Positions 37,170 through 46,123 are shown, numbered from the stretch's first letter. The stretch is 64,000 nt of DNA from CAWCKS01 sp963796195 (GCA_963796195.1 CAWCKS010000014.1:1-64000); one strand, 5' to 3'. Program-made: numbers and translations. The notes: generated from the sequence alone by a model not told the origin.

Positions 37170-38424
37170 TCAGGTCGGACGGACCATCTTGCAGCCGGTC
37201 TCCTCGACCGTGCCGGCGGCCTGCCTCGCCGGAGACCGTCTCCGCGATGGTGAAGACGTTGTCCGGGTTGTCCTTCGGCGGATGCACCTCGCCGACGAAG
37301 ATGTTCGGCATCAGTTCGTGGTCGCCCTTGCGGTAGCGCACCTTGCCGGGCTGCAGCGCGACATCCGGCGGCAGCTCGAAATCCTCAAGCGCCTGCGGCG
37401 AGCTTCGGGCCCTCGAGCGATTTCGCCTTCTCGGCCGCCAAGCCGCACCGTGTGCATCGATACGTAGCCGAACCAGTCGCGCGCCGACGGCGTCTTCTTG
37501 GTCGCGGCGCGGTAGTCGGCGACGAACTTCACGACCTCCGGGACTTTCGGCTGATCCCACCACCACTCCATGTCCCACCAGCCGGCCTGCGCATCCGGCT
37601 GCAACGCCTTGACGGTTTCGAGCTCGAACAGCGCGCCGCCAAGCGCCATTTCCTTCTGCATGCCGAACTGGATGAACTGCTTCATGCAGTTGATCTGCGT
37701 CAGCCCGCCCATGTTGTTGAGCAGCACGTTGGGCTTGTAGGCCTTGGCCTTGATCAGGGTGGCCGAGAAATCGGTGTTGTTGATCGGCAGCATGTCGCCT
37801 TCGTAGGTGCCGCCTAGCTTCTTCAGCGCCTTGATGAAGCCGTCCTGCAGCGTGTGGCCGTAAGCATAGTCCGGCGTGATGAAGAACCATTTCTTGCCGA
37901 ACCGCTTCACGAGCTCAGGCGTGATCGCGGCGGTGTCCATCGTCGTGGTGTTGCAGACGCGGAACACGTTCCACTTGCAATCCGTGCCGGTGATCGGATC
38001 GGTGTGGCCGCCCGGCACGATGTGGAACACCTTCGCGTCGCTGGTGACCTGCGACATCGCATAGGCAATGCCCGAATTGACGTCGCCGAGAATCGCGTCG
38101 ACCTTGTCGCGATCGATCAGCTTGTGGGTCTTCTGCCACGCCGGTGCCGACGTCATTGGCGGAATCTTCGACCAGCAGCTGGACCGGCCGGCCGAGGATG
38201 CCGCCCTTCTTGTTGATCTCCGCTTCCGCGTATTTGGCGCCGTCGACCTCGCTCTGGGCGAGCGCCGACAGCACGCCGGTCAGCGGATTGACCATGCCGA
38301 TCTTGACGGGCTCGTCGCCGAGCGCCCTGACGATGAAGGGTGCGCCGATGACCTGGCTGAAGCCAAGCACGAGCCCCGCTTTGACGACCGTACGCCGACC
38401 TATCGGCGTGCTGAAGTTTGACAT
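37170..38424 (-). pseudogene. branched-chain amino acid/amide-type substrate-binding protein, frameshifted
   Basis: Periplasmic type-I binding protein of the adjacent importer. Tat-like signal IGRRTVVKAGLVLGFSQVIG, then IGMVNPLTGVLSALAQSEVD and KKGGILGRPVQLLVEDSAND. After a shift near 38148 it continues KVDAILGDVNSGIAYAMSQV, KRFGKKWFFITPDYAYGHTL and MEWWWDQPKVPEVVKFVADY; then, after shifts near 37433, 37396 and 37220, EDFELPPDVALQPGKVRYRK and TGCKMVRPT. About 410 residues when repaired. The family binds branched-chain amino acids, amides or urea; ligand not determinable. The ribosome-binding site gggaggt is strong. Confidence 0.87.
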
Positions 38425-38701
38425 TCGCGACCTCCCTCAAATGTTTTTTTGATGCCGAGGCTTTGCCTCCGACCGTCGCGAGAGACCCGCAACGCGCGCC
38501 GGTTGTTCCCGGCGCTTTGGCCCGCTCAACTCGGGGAGAAATTGTCTGCGGAGCGCTCGGGCCTGCGACCGCGACGAGTTGGATCGGGGGCCAAACCCCG
38601 ATCGATCAGATATGATTAGTCAGACCAGAGCGACTTCGAGGATTGAAGTCTTAATCGCGCCTTCAGCGCTGTCATCTGCGCGACATGATCGCCGAAGGTC
38701 G

Positions 38702-38929
38702 TTACTTGTACCGGGTCGTCAGGTCATCCGACAAGCAGGTGACGGTAACATTCTCGAAAAATTGGCCGACCCCCGAAGGACAAACGTCCCCGGATATCAG
38801 ACTAAAGTTGGTCGAGTTCATGAGAATGACCTGAAGCAGATCGGCGCGTTGCGATTGTTCTTCCGGCGCGACGGCTTGAAACGCGGCACCATCTTGCCAC
38901 GGAGTTCGCGACGTTCGAGCGGGGCTCAT
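38702..38929 (-). CDS. hypothetical small protein
   Basis: A 75-residue frame whose second half, SQRADLLQVILMNSTNFSLI and CPSGVGQFFENVTVTCLSDD, looks like a small secreted protein with two cysteines; the first half is less convincing. No ribosome-binding site stands out and no signal peptide is seen, so it may be the remnant of a longer gene. The flanking stretches 38425-38701 and 38930-39159 show nothing else I can support. Confidence 0.3.
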   Translation of the reverse strand: MSPARTSRTPWQDGAAFQAVAPEEQSQRADLLQVILMNSTNFSLISGDVCPSGVGQFFENVTVTCLSDDLTTRYK

Positions 38930-39159
38930 GACACTCGCTCGACTTTCGTCGCCTGACGACAGCGGTCTCGACACGCGGTATCGGCGGCGCGACCGGACTT
39001 TGCGCCACGGCTGTGCGGTCCGCGGTGACGCCGACGGAACGACGCAGAGGATTTCTTTCGCAATGCAATGGATTGCTTCCCGCACTTCGCTCGCCTTACA
39101 ATCGCTGAACGCGCGAAGCCTCCTCCAGACAACCTCCCCATCGCGAGCTTTAACCTGTC

Positions 39160-39342
39160 ATGCTGTTTCTTCTGCTCGGTATCCTCGTCACGGTCGTGGT
39201 TGGCGCGATCTGTTTCTATTTGATCGATCGCTTTGTCCGCGATGGGCGGCTCGCCAATTTGCTGAAGCTGCTGGTCGTGCTGCTCTGCCTGATCTCGATC
39301 CTGCAGCGGCTGTTGCCGGCGCTCGGTATCGGCTGGCTCTGA
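39160..39342 (+). CDS. small two-helix membrane protein, Thivi_2564-like
   Basis: A 60-residue protein: MLFLLLGILVTVVVGAICFY, then LIDRFVRDGRLANLLKLLVV, then LLCLISILQRLLPALGIGWL. Two membrane helices are joined by a short basic loop, resembling Thivi_2564-type small membrane proteins. Function unknown. Followed by an array of terminator-like hairpins. Confidence 0.6.
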   Translation: MLFLLLGILVTVVVGAICFYLIDRFVRDGRLANLLKLLVVLLCLISILQRLLPALGIGWL

Positions 39343-39360
39343 CGGCGCACCGCACAACGA

Positions 39361-39456
39361 AAGAGGCCGCCTTGCGGCGGCCAGATCCACAATTAAAGAG
39401 GCCGCCTCGCGGCGGCCAGATCCACAATTAAAGAGGCCGCCTTGCGGCGGCCTCTT
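39361..39456. repeat. three tandem 35-bp hairpin repeats
   Basis: aagaggccgcc begins at 39361, 39396 and 39431, exactly 35 bases apart. Each copy contains ggccgcc, a 4-base loop and ggcggcc, a stable stem; the first two are followed by agatccacaatta. The array lies 18 bases after the small membrane protein gene. The remaining gap 39457-39780 holds no gene I can support. Confidence 0.9.
39431..39456. terminator. candidate bidirectional terminator
   Basis: In the last 35-bp copy the stem extends to aagaggccgcc (39431-39441), loop ttgc, ggcggcctctt (39446-39456): 11 perfect base pairs, with A-rich sequence on the left and tctt within the right arm. It could terminate transcription from the left; the U-tract is short. 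Confidence 0.5.
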
Positions 39457-39780
39457 GCGGCGCTCACGTGAAGCGGCGCCAGCACAACACCGGATGTGTA
39501 TCCCCCCACCTCCTCGGTGATGCGATACCACCTTAGCGAGGCCGGACAGGACCGCACGCGAAAGCGCTATCGGTTTTTTGAATCCGCGTTGCCGGAGGCA
39601 AGCGCTGATGTTAGCCTCGTGGCGTCGGCGGTTTTTGGCGGGTCGTCGGCCCTCTTTCAAGAACACTCAAAAAACACTGAACAAACAAGCGGGCGCACGG
39701 CGTTCCCGATGGTTCGGACCAAAAACGGTCCGCGACCATGAGCGCCGACGCTCGCTTTGTTCCTTTGAGGGAGGGAACCC

Positions 39781-39909
39781 ATGAGTGACGTGATCGGCTT
39801 TTTCACTGGCCACAATATTTATGCGTGGCTGTTCATCATCGCCTGCTGCGTCGGCCTCGGCGCGATCTCCACACACCAGAAGAGGCAGGCCGAGATCGGC
39901 CAGGACTGA
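39781..39909 (+). CDS. small single-pass membrane protein
   Basis: A 42-residue protein, MSDVIGFFTGHNIYAWLFII, then ACCVGLGAISTHQKRQAEIG, with one membrane helix and a basic C-terminus. Strong gagggaggg ribosome-binding site 6 bases upstream. Function unknown. Confidence 0.65.
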   Translation: MSDVIGFFTGHNIYAWLFIIACCVGLGAISTHQKRQAEIGQD

Positions 39910-40018
39910 TCGGCCTCGCGCCACCTTCCCGATTCATCAGAGTTCAACGCCGTCATACAGCGCAAGGTTTTGCGCAGCGGAATCGCTCGTGCGCTGATCC
40001 GATTGCCGCCCCGGACAA

Positions 40019-40039
40019 TTCCGTATTGTGGAATATTCC
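40019..40039. promoter_or_regulatory. candidate operator upstream of the dioxygenase gene
   Basis: ttcc (40019-40022), 7 bases, ggaa (40030-40033), ta, ttcc (40036-40039). ggaatattcc at 40030-40039 is a perfect palindrome, and ttccgtattgtggaa resembles the TTCCGxATTxxGGAA-like sites used by IclR-family regulators. It is 80 bases upstream of the dioxygenase start. No regulator gene is adjacent. Confidence 0.4.
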
Positions 40040-40119
40040 AAGTTTGCAAAGCGACTGCGCACGCGTTCTTTGCTAACCCCTGATGTCAACGAAGCGGCAG
40101 ACTTCAGGGAGTGCCCGAC

Positions 40120-41199
40120 ATGAATGACATCGCAACCGCCCAAATTCGTCCGCTTGCCCCGCTCAGCGGGCCGCAAGTCTGGTACGGCCGCGAGATGGCG
40201 AAGCGAACCGACTGGATTCGTCCGCTGACGGCGGCCGAAATCACAGAGCTCGAAGCTGCAGTCGCCGAGCTCGATCAGACCGGCATCGATATTGCTGCGA
40301 TCGGACCGCAGCATCTGAAGGTCCCGGGTCTGCGGCCGCTGATCGACGAAATCCGCGCCGCCGTCCTGCACGGCACAGGGTTTCTGCTGGTCCGCGGCGT
40401 GCCGGTGCAACGCTGGAGCATCCGGCAATGCGCGATCGCCTATTTCGGTCTCGGCACCCTGCTTGGAGAGCCGGTGTCGCAGAACGCGATGGGACACATT
40501 CTCGGACACGTCAAGGACATCGGCGCCGACTACGCGCGACCGACACACCGTGGCTATCAGACTGCGGCGCGGCTCGCGTATCACTGCGACTCCTCCGACA
40601 TCGTCGGCCTGCTGTGCCTGAAACCCGCCAAGGCGGGCGGCAAGTCCTCAATCGTCAGCAGCTGGACGCTGTTCAATGAAATGCTGCGGCGACATCCCGC
40701 CCTGCTCCCCGAGCTGTTGCAGCCGGTCTATCGCGACCGCCGCGGCGAAGTCCCCGACGGCGCCGAGCCCTGGTATGCCGTGCCGGTATTCAATCCGACG
40801 GCCGACGGCGGGATGGTTGCAACCTACGTGCGCAGTGCAATGCAAAAGGCGCAGCGCTTTCCCGAGGTGCCTCGCCTGACGCCGCAACTCACCGCCGCGT
40901 GCGATGCGATGGACGCACTCGCCGAAGATCCGGAGATCCATCTCGACATGGATTTCCGTCCCGGCGACATGCAGTTCGTCAGCAACCACTGGGTCATGCA
41001 TTCGCGCACGGCCTATGAGGATTTCCCCGAGCCCGAAAACCGCCGCCACCTGTTCAGGCTGTGGCTCGCCTGCACCGATGGACCGATGTTGCCGGAGGTC
41101 TATACCCGTGTCTGGCAAGGCGCGACGGCGAATGGTCGACCGGCCGGCATTCGCGTGCCCGGAGTGCCGCTGTCCGCACCGCTTGATGCGAGTTGGTGA
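40120..41199 (+). CDS. TauD/TfdA-type Fe(II)/2-oxoglutarate dioxygenase
   Basis: A 359-residue enzyme. The iron-binding facial triad begins with His155-x-Asp157 in LAYHCDSSDIVGLLCLKPAK; the distal histidine is in NHWVMHSRTAYEDF, followed by RRHLFRLWLAC with the 2-oxoglutarate-binding arginine. FLLVRGVPVQ is a family strand. Likely oxidises a small organic acid; substrate unknown. The start at 40120 has caggga 9 bases upstream; GTG at 40111 is the alternative. Confidence 0.85.
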   Translation: MNDIATAQIRPLAPLSGPQVWYGREMAKRTDWIRPLTAAEITELEAAVAELDQTGIDIAAIGPQHLKVPGLRPLIDEIRAAVLHGTGFLLVRGVPVQRWSIRQCAIAYFGLGTLLGEPVSQNAMGHILGHVKDIGADYARPTHRGYQTAARLAYHCDSSDIVGLLCLKPAKAGGKSSIVSSWTLFNEMLRRHPALLPELLQPVYRDRRGEVPDGAEPWYAVPVFNPTADGGMVATYVRSAMQKAQRFPEVPRLTPQLTAACDAMDALAEDPEIHLDMDFRPGDMQFVSNHWVMHSRTAYEDFPEPENRRHLFRLWLACTDGPMLPEVYTRVWQGATANGRPAGIRVPGVPLSAPLDASW

Positions 41200-41342
41200 C
41201 CGCGCTGGCCATCGACAGGCAAGGCGCAAAATTTTAGCGCGAACGCCATTTTACTCTTGCGTTTTGCCCTTGCGTATTGTTCTTGTTTTCTAGTCTCAAA
41301 GCATCGATCCGACAACACCTTTAACGCAAGGGCCTCGCACAA

Positions 41343-41546
41343 ATGGCGCACACCGCGCGCGATTTGCGCCTGCTCGCGCGCAATATTGCGCGTCTGCGGC
41401 GCGACATTCGCCTGCAGGCCCGCGAGCTGCAGGCCTTGATCGACGCCGACCTCGATTGCTCGGGCGCGGCGCAAGTCCTGATGCACTTGAACAACGATCT
41501 CCGGCTGTTTCTCGAAAAGCGGGAGCGGTTGACGTGCGAGGGCTAG
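41343..41546 (+). CDS. small hypothetical protein, Arg-rich coiled coil
   Basis: A 67-residue protein: MAHTARDLRLLARNIARLRR, then DIRLQARELQALIDADLDCS, with heptad-like leucines suggesting a helical hairpin. Its end overlaps the next gene by 13 bases. Function unknown. Confidence 0.5.
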   Translation: MAHTARDLRLLARNIARLRRDIRLQARELQALIDADLDCSGAAQVLMHLNNDLRLFLEKRERLTCEG

Positions 41547-41758
41547 CCCGGTTCGCAGAACCATGGTGCGTCACGACCGAGGGCGACAGCATCGCCGTGT
41601 GCGACGCCAACGGCGTTCTGCTCGTCCAGCTGTCGCGCGACGCCAACATCGACAGCGCACTTGCCAGCAACAATGGTCAGTTGAGCGAAGCGGAAGCAGC
41701 CGAACTCGCGCAGCTGATTGCGCTCCTGCCGGTGCTGTCGCGGCGGCCGCAATATTGA
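41534..41758 (+). CDS. small hypothetical protein
   Basis: A 74-residue protein from a GTG start inside the end of the preceding gene. It contains EPWCVTTEGDSIAVCDANGV, then LLVQLSRDANIDSALASNNG, then AELAQLIALLPVLSRRP: a beta-hairpin of the kind that displays current-value data, then a C-terminal helix. The overlap suggests translational coupling with the upstream coiled-coil gene. No known function. Confidence 0.5.
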   Translation: MRGLARFAEPWCVTTEGDSIAVCDANGVLLVQLSRDANIDSALASNNGQLSEAEAAELAQLIALLPVLSRRPQY

Positions 41759-41803
41759 TTTACTCGCGGCCACAGTGGGCTGACGATTCCGGAGAACTTG
41801 GCG

Positions 41804-42217
41804 ATGATCAGAGGCAGTTGCGCCTGTGGCGGCATTCGGTTCGAGGTCGATGAAGTGCGCTCGCTCACGCATTGTCATTGCGCGAACTGCCGCAAGCTGA
41901 CGGCGGCAAGCTTTGCCACCTACGCACATGTCGAGAAGGACAAGTTCCGCTTTGTCTGCGGTGAGGATTTGATCAACCGCTACGAATCGGCGCCGGGCAG
42001 CTTTCGCTCGTTCTGCCGGGTCTGCAGCTCGCTGATGCCTGGACCGGTGCCATATCTGACGACCGTCAGCGTGCCCGCCGGGCTGCTCGACGATGACCCG
42101 AATGTGCGGCCGCGGTTGCACGTCTTCACGTCATCCAAGGCGCCGTGGGTGGAGATCACCGACGGCCTGCCCCAGCATCCGAAATGGGTGCCGGGCTACG
42201 AACCGAAGCAAGACTGA
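41804..42217 (+). CDS. GFA-fold (CENP-V/GFA) zinc protein
   Basis: A 137-residue protein of the glutathione-dependent formaldehyde-activating family. SCACGGIRFEV gives the first zinc ligands, HCHCANCRKLTAASFATYAH the CxCxxC site, and SFCRVCSS the late CxxC. Members bind zinc and are often annotated as formaldehyde detoxification aids, but most have no proven activity. The start at 41804 has ggaga 8 bases upstream. Confidence 0.85.
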   Translation: MIRGSCACGGIRFEVDEVRSLTHCHCANCRKLTAASFATYAHVEKDKFRFVCGEDLINRYESAPGSFRSFCRVCSSLMPGPVPYLTTVSVPAGLLDDDPNVRPRLHVFTSSKAPWVEITDGLPQHPKWVPGYEPKQD

Positions 42218-42240
42218 ACCAGCGTTTGTCGGCGCCCGAC

Positions 42241-42264
42241 CAAGAGTGTGAGTTCACACTCTTG
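42241..42264. promoter_or_regulatory. near-perfect 24-bp palindrome before the next gene
   Basis: caagagtgtga (42241-42251), gt, tcacactcttg (42254-42264): 11-base perfect arms with a 2-base centre, ending 10 bases before the ATG at 42275. The tight spacer favours a dimeric-repressor operator over an RNA hairpin; termination of the upstream gene is the alternative. Confidence 0.5.
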
Positions 42265-42274
42265 ATGATCGCAC

Positions 42275-42736
42275 ATGTCCGACACGCCAGCCGCCCGCGC
42301 CCAACGCATCATCGACACCGCCGCGACACGGCCGTTGCGAGACGCCGCGTACCTGCTGTTCCGCGAGCAGGACTGGTTCAATCGCCTCGAGGAGGAAGCG
42401 GAAGGCCCTTACGCCGATAAGGCGCCGCTCGACGCTGCGCGCGCGAGGTCGATTGCGCGGGCGAAAATTTCCCTCGACAAGGCCAATGCACACAACGGCC
42501 CGACTTTCGCACGCCTCAGGCAGGCCCACCCAAGAGCAGGCGATGACGAGCTGAAAGCCGCGATCAAGGCGGCGGTTAAATTCGACGACGCCTGCTTCGC
42601 CAACTACCCGCACGAGCGCGGCGACGACTGGGACAAGGCAGTGCGCGCCGTCGCCAGCGCCGCACGCAAGAATCCCGGCTATCTCGATGTCACCTTGCAC
42701 GAGGCGGCCAACCGCGTCGCCTATTACATGAAGTAG
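42275..42736 (+). CDS. hypothetical alpha-helical protein
   Basis: A 153-residue protein, MSDTPAARAQRIIDTAATRP, then LRDAAYLLFREQDWFNRLEE and EAANRVAYYMK, largely helical and charged, without signal peptide or known domain. A palindrome lies directly upstream and may control it. Confidence 0.55.
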   Translation: MSDTPAARAQRIIDTAATRPLRDAAYLLFREQDWFNRLEEEAEGPYADKAPLDAARARSIARAKISLDKANAHNGPTFARLRQAHPRAGDDELKAAIKAAVKFDDACFANYPHERGDDWDKAVRAVASAARKNPGYLDVTLHEAANRVAYYMK

Positions 42737-42765
42737 CGCGGCGTTCACCGCCTGCGCTGCGCCTC

Positions 42766-44277
42766 TCACCCCGTAAAATCGGTCGGCTTGGACTGAATCT
42801 GCCATGTCGAATCCGGCGAAGCGCCGAGGGTCTGGCTCGCGGTGATGGTCGCACCGCTCATGGTCCAGTCGACCACCGCGCCGGTCCCGGTCTGCCGCCA
42901 CAACACGTCGGTCGTGCCGCCGTTGAGATCGCAAATCTCGACGATGTTCCAGGATGAGTCCGGTGCTGCGCCGATCAGCTGGCTTGACTGGATCGTCGCT
43001 CCGTTCATCAGCCACAGCGCCAGGGTGCCGGTCCCGCTCTGCCGCCACAGGATGTCGGACGTGCCGTCGTGATTGAAGTCGGCAATTCCAGCGACGCTCC
43101 ACGATGCGTCGATGGCCGCTCCGATAATCTGGCTCGAGCCGATCGTCGCTCCGTTCATCGACCAGTCGACGAGCGTGTTGCTGCCGGCTTGCCGCCACAA
43201 CAGGTCGCTGCTGCCGTCGCCATTGAAATCGCCAGTCGCTGCGATGCTCCACGACGTGTCGGGCGCGGCACCGATCACCTGGCTTGAACCGATCGTCGCT
43301 CCGTTCATCGACCAGTCGACCAGCTGGCCTGTTGTGTTCTGCCGCCACAACAAATCGGCTTTGCCGTCACCATTGAAATCAGCGATCTCGGCGATGCTCC
43401 AACTCGCGTCCGGTGCAGCATTGATGATTTGGCTCGACGCGATGGTGGCGCCGTTCATGCTCCAGTCGACCAGCTCGCCGGTCGTGCTTTGCCGCCACAG
43501 GACGTCGGTCTTGCCGTTGCCGTCGAAGTCGGCGTTGCCGGCGATGCTCCACGACGCATCAGGCGCAGCGCCGATGATCGGGCTCGCGGTGATGGTCGAG
43601 CCGTTCATGATCCAATCGACCAGTTCGCCGGTGCCGGCCTGGCGCCACAGAATGCTCGAAGTGCCACTGCCGCCGAAGTCGCTTGTCGGTTCGGTGACCA
43701 CGATCGGGAACGAGCGGAGAACGACACCGTTGAGGGTCAGAACGCCAGTCAGGCTCCCCGGCGCCACCCATGTGTGCGAGCCCTGGGTCGAGAATTGGCC
43801 GGCGCCGGTGATGGTGGCGGCCTGGATGGTGCCGTCACCCCAATCCATGGTCGAGGTAAAGCTCGATGCCGTGTCGCCGCCGCTCGAGTCGATGAAACTT
43901 CCGAGACCGCCGAAGAACAGGTGGTTGGTTTCGGCATGGATCCCGTGAGTATTGTTAAACCCGCTGTCAGGGGCCGCGACCAGCAGTGATACCGACGGCG
44001 TAAGTGACGTTGGACCAGGCGTGTAATCGACATTGGCGGTCAGGGTGAAGGTGCCGGTGCCGGTGTAGTTGTGGCTCGCTAACACATCGAACAATCCACT
44101 TCCGCCAGCGACGGTCGCCGGCGTGACCGGTGTGCCGTCACCCCAGTCGATGGTCGCGGTAAAATCGGACGCTGGATCGCCGACCGAACTGTCGCTGATC
44201 ATCGCAACCAGGCCGCCGTCCAGCTTGCCCGACGTACAGGGGTTCAAAGTCACGATTTTGGCGGTGATCGTCGTCAT
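42766..44277 (-). CDS. FG-GAP/VCBS repeat protein
   Basis: A 503-residue protein. Residues 1-210 look like PKD/Ig-type domains (ASDFTATIDWGDGTPVTPAT; SSFTSTMDWGDGTIQAATIT). The rest consists of about six FG-GAP-type repeats of 48-50 residues built on ADFNGDGKADLLWRQNTTGQ and LVDWSMNGATIGSSQ, with DxNxDGxxD calcium-binding loops, implying a beta-propeller. No N-terminal signal peptide is visible. Such proteins are often exported by type I secretion, but no ABC exporter is nearby and no classical RTX tail is seen. Repeats are highly similar at DNA level. Confidence 0.8.
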   Translation of the reverse strand: MTTITAKIVTLNPCTSGKLDGGLVAMISDSSVGDPASDFTATIDWGDGTPVTPATVAGGSGLFDVLASHNYTGTGTFTLTANVDYTPGPTSLTPSVSLLVAAPDSGFNNTHGIHAETNHLFFGGLGSFIDSSGGDTASSFTSTMDWGDGTIQAATITGAGQFSTQGSHTWVAPGSLTGVLTLNGVVLRSFPIVVTEPTSDFGGSGTSSILWRQAGTGELVDWIMNGSTITASPIIGAAPDASWSIAGNADFDGNGKTDVLWRQSTTGELVDWSMNGATIASSQIINAAPDASWSIAEIADFNGDGKADLLWRQNTTGQLVDWSMNGATIGSSQVIGAAPDTSWSIAATGDFNGDGSSDLLWRQAGSNTLVDWSMNGATIGSSQIIGAAIDASWSVAGIADFNHDGTSDILWRQSGTGTLALWLMNGATIQSSQLIGAAPDSSWNIVEICDLNGGTTDVLWRQTGTGAVVDWTMSGATITASQTLGASPDSTWQIQSKPTDFTG

Positions 44278-44427
44278 ATGGCTCTGCTCCGTTCTGGACA
44301 AAATCCAAGGGCCAGGCACCTCGCACTGATCGGCGAGGCGCCCCCGATCAAGGTCAGCACCTTATGGATTCGTCGCAGCGCCAAACCGCGGGTTCAGCGC
44401 GTCACCTCTGGGCGCCGCATTCAAGCG

Positions 44428-44586
44428 ATGCGCGAGGTGCGCTCGACAAAGCCGCGCAGTGCCGAAGTCCCAAAAGCGCTGTTCTGGCGCGCGCTGATAT
44501 CAGGCATCGGTCTGTTCGCGCTCCGCCTCATCGGCGATGACGACTGGTGGACCGGGCACCTCGTCTATCGCTTCCCGCCGCGGTGA
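44428..44586 (+). CDS. small hypothetical protein
   Basis: A 52-residue basic frame: MREVRSTKPRSAEVPKALFW, then RALISGIGLFALRLIGDDDW, then WTGHLVYRFPPR, with one weak hydrophobic helix. Ribosome-binding site poor. It ends 4 bases before the convergent GST stop. Confidence 0.35.
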   Translation: MREVRSTKPRSAEVPKALFWRALISGIGLFALRLIGDDDWWTGHLVYRFPPR

Positions 44587-44590
44587 GGCC

Positions 44591-45209
44591 TTACGCCTGA
44601 ATGCGCAGCGCCTCGCGCACCGACGGCCGCTCGTTCATCGCGGCGAAATGAGCGCTCACCTTCGGGAACTTCGCGATGTCGACCTCGTCGCCCTTCAGCC
44701 AGGTCGACATGGTGAAGAGATAGGGATCGCAGATCGTGTAGCTTTCGCCCATCACCCACGGTCCCTTGATCATGGTCTTCTCGATCAAGGCGAAGCAATC
44801 GGCCATCGTCTGCGGCACCTTGCGTTTCATCGCGGCCATCGCGCTCTCGTCGTCGACCCAGCGCGCGCCGCGGCGGCCGTGGGCGTGCGCGACATGCACG
44901 GTGGCGCAAAGGTAGCTGTTGAAAGCCTGGACCTGGGCGAAGGCAAACGCGTCATTGAGCGGCGCGAGCTTCCTGTCCGGATGCGTCTGCGCGACATAAG
45001 CGAGGATCGCCGGCGTCTCGGTCAGGATGCCCTCGGTCGGTGACGAGCGAGGGCACGCGCGCCTTCGGGTTGATCGCAAGATAGGCCGGCTTCCTCTGCT
45101 CCTCGTCCTTGAAGCTGACGCGGATGGCTTCGTGGGCAGCGCCGGCATCGAGTAGCGCGATGTGGGACGCAAGGGCGCAGCTGCCCGGTGAATAATAGAG
45201 CTTGATCAT
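44591..45209 (-). pseudogene. beta-class-like glutathione S-transferase, one frameshift
   Basis: MIKLYYSPGSCALASHIALL has the Cys10 of beta-class GSTs, then YLAINPKARVPSLVTD. One extra base near 45037 shifts the frame; EGILTETPAILAYVAQTHPD, CATVHVAHAHGRRGARWVDD and GESYTICDPYLFTMSTWLKG follow to ALRIQA. About 205 residues when repaired, the normal length. If the insertion is a sequencing error, the gene is intact. Confidence 0.85.
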
Positions 45210-45360
45210 GGCGGGATCCGGCTGGATTGAACGGAACCCGTCTTGTAGCAGGCGAGCCGGCCGTTGACTACGCAAGGCTCCGCGCCGGAAGCGATAGCAG
45301 CCGGCTCGGAGGATCGGCTATCATGCGCGACGCAGCGATTCAGCCGACGAGCGTGTGACC

Positions 45361-45546
45361 ATGCCCCAGCCGATCCAGGTCAAAATCTTCATGGACACCA
45401 GGCCGGCCGCTCTCGAAGAGCAGATCAACGGCTGGCTGGCCCAGCTCGGCAAGGCCGTGGTGATCCGCAGCGAAACCGTGGTGACGGCGATCGCCGAGAA
45501 GCCGAACATCGTTGTCACGGTGTGGTACGAGCCGCAGTCGAACTGA
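45361..45546 (+). CDS. small hypothetical protein
   Basis: A 61-residue protein: MPQPIQVKIFMDTRPAALEE, then QINGWLAQLGKAVVIRSETV, then VTAIAEKPNIVVTVWYEPQ. An alternating beta-alpha-beta-beta pattern like small sporadically distributed alphaproteobacterial proteins. Function unknown. GTG at 45355 is an alternative start. Confidence 0.55.
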   Translation: MPQPIQVKIFMDTRPAALEEQINGWLAQLGKAVVIRSETVVTAIAEKPNIVVTVWYEPQSN

Positions 45547-45576
45547 GTGCGACCCACGGAGGCCGCGCGCAAGAGA

Positions 45577-45864
45577 TCACTGGATCGCGATCTCGATTCC
45601 GGCGGAGCGGCGCTTGCCTTCGCCCGGCACGAACTGCGCGAAGGCCTCGCGGATCCGCACCGCCGGGGTCACATCGCGCCCATACCAGCGCTCGGGCGGC
45701 AGCGGCGTGTCTGCGGTCATGTTCGGCCAATCGATCGCGGCGAGCGGCACGCGGTTGATGCGCGACGGGCGTTGCGCGCCGCTCTCATCGCTCGCGACGT
45801 CGAGCGCAAACACGACGGCGACGAGGCCGACGCCAGCCAAAATCATATTTTTGTAGGCTTGCAT
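45577..45864 (-). CDS. membrane-anchored hypothetical protein
   Basis: A 95-residue protein. The N-terminal hydrophobic segment MILAGVGLVAVVFALDVASD is probably an uncleaved anchor, followed by a periplasmic part with RVPLAAIDWPNMTADTPLPP and IREAFAQFVPGEGKRRSAGI. Function unknown. Confidence 0.5.
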   Translation of the reverse strand: MQAYKNMILAGVGLVAVVFALDVASDESGAQRPSRINRVPLAAIDWPNMTADTPLPPERWYGRDVTPAVRIREAFAQFVPGEGKRRSAGIEIAIQ

Positions 45865-45979
45865 TTTTTGATCCCCCAGCCTGGACGGAGGATCTAGCGG
45901 TCACCTCGCGAAGCCGCGGTTAATGCGCGCCTTGCATTTGCCGGAGCAGTTTTCGCTGCGTGTACGGATTTCGGACGAT

Positions 45980-46123
45980 TTAAAAATCCGCTCGACCAAG
46001 CCACGGCGTGCCGGCGTACCAATCCTCGGCGCGCTGTTCAGCATGGTGGCCGTCGATCGCCGGGATGGGCAGAATTTTGCAGGTGCGGCCGTCCGATACA
46101 CGAAACTGATACACGGGATACAT
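45980..46123 (-). CDS. small hypothetical protein
   Basis: A 47-residue frame: MYPVYQFRVSDGRTCKILPI, then PAIDGHHAEQRAEDWYAGTP, then WLGRADF. A ctgggag ribosome-binding site lies upstream. Function unknown; composition looks like genuine coding sequence and differs from its antisense frames. Confidence 0.5.
   Translation of the reverse strand: MYPVYQFRVSDGRTCKILPIPAIDGHHAEQRAEDWYAGTPWLGRADF

Noticed and set aside
38926..39666. A 246-codon minus-strand frame across the 35-bp repeats
   Set aside because: It translates the hairpin repeats and has no recognisable features; the small membrane gene on the plus strand is better supported.
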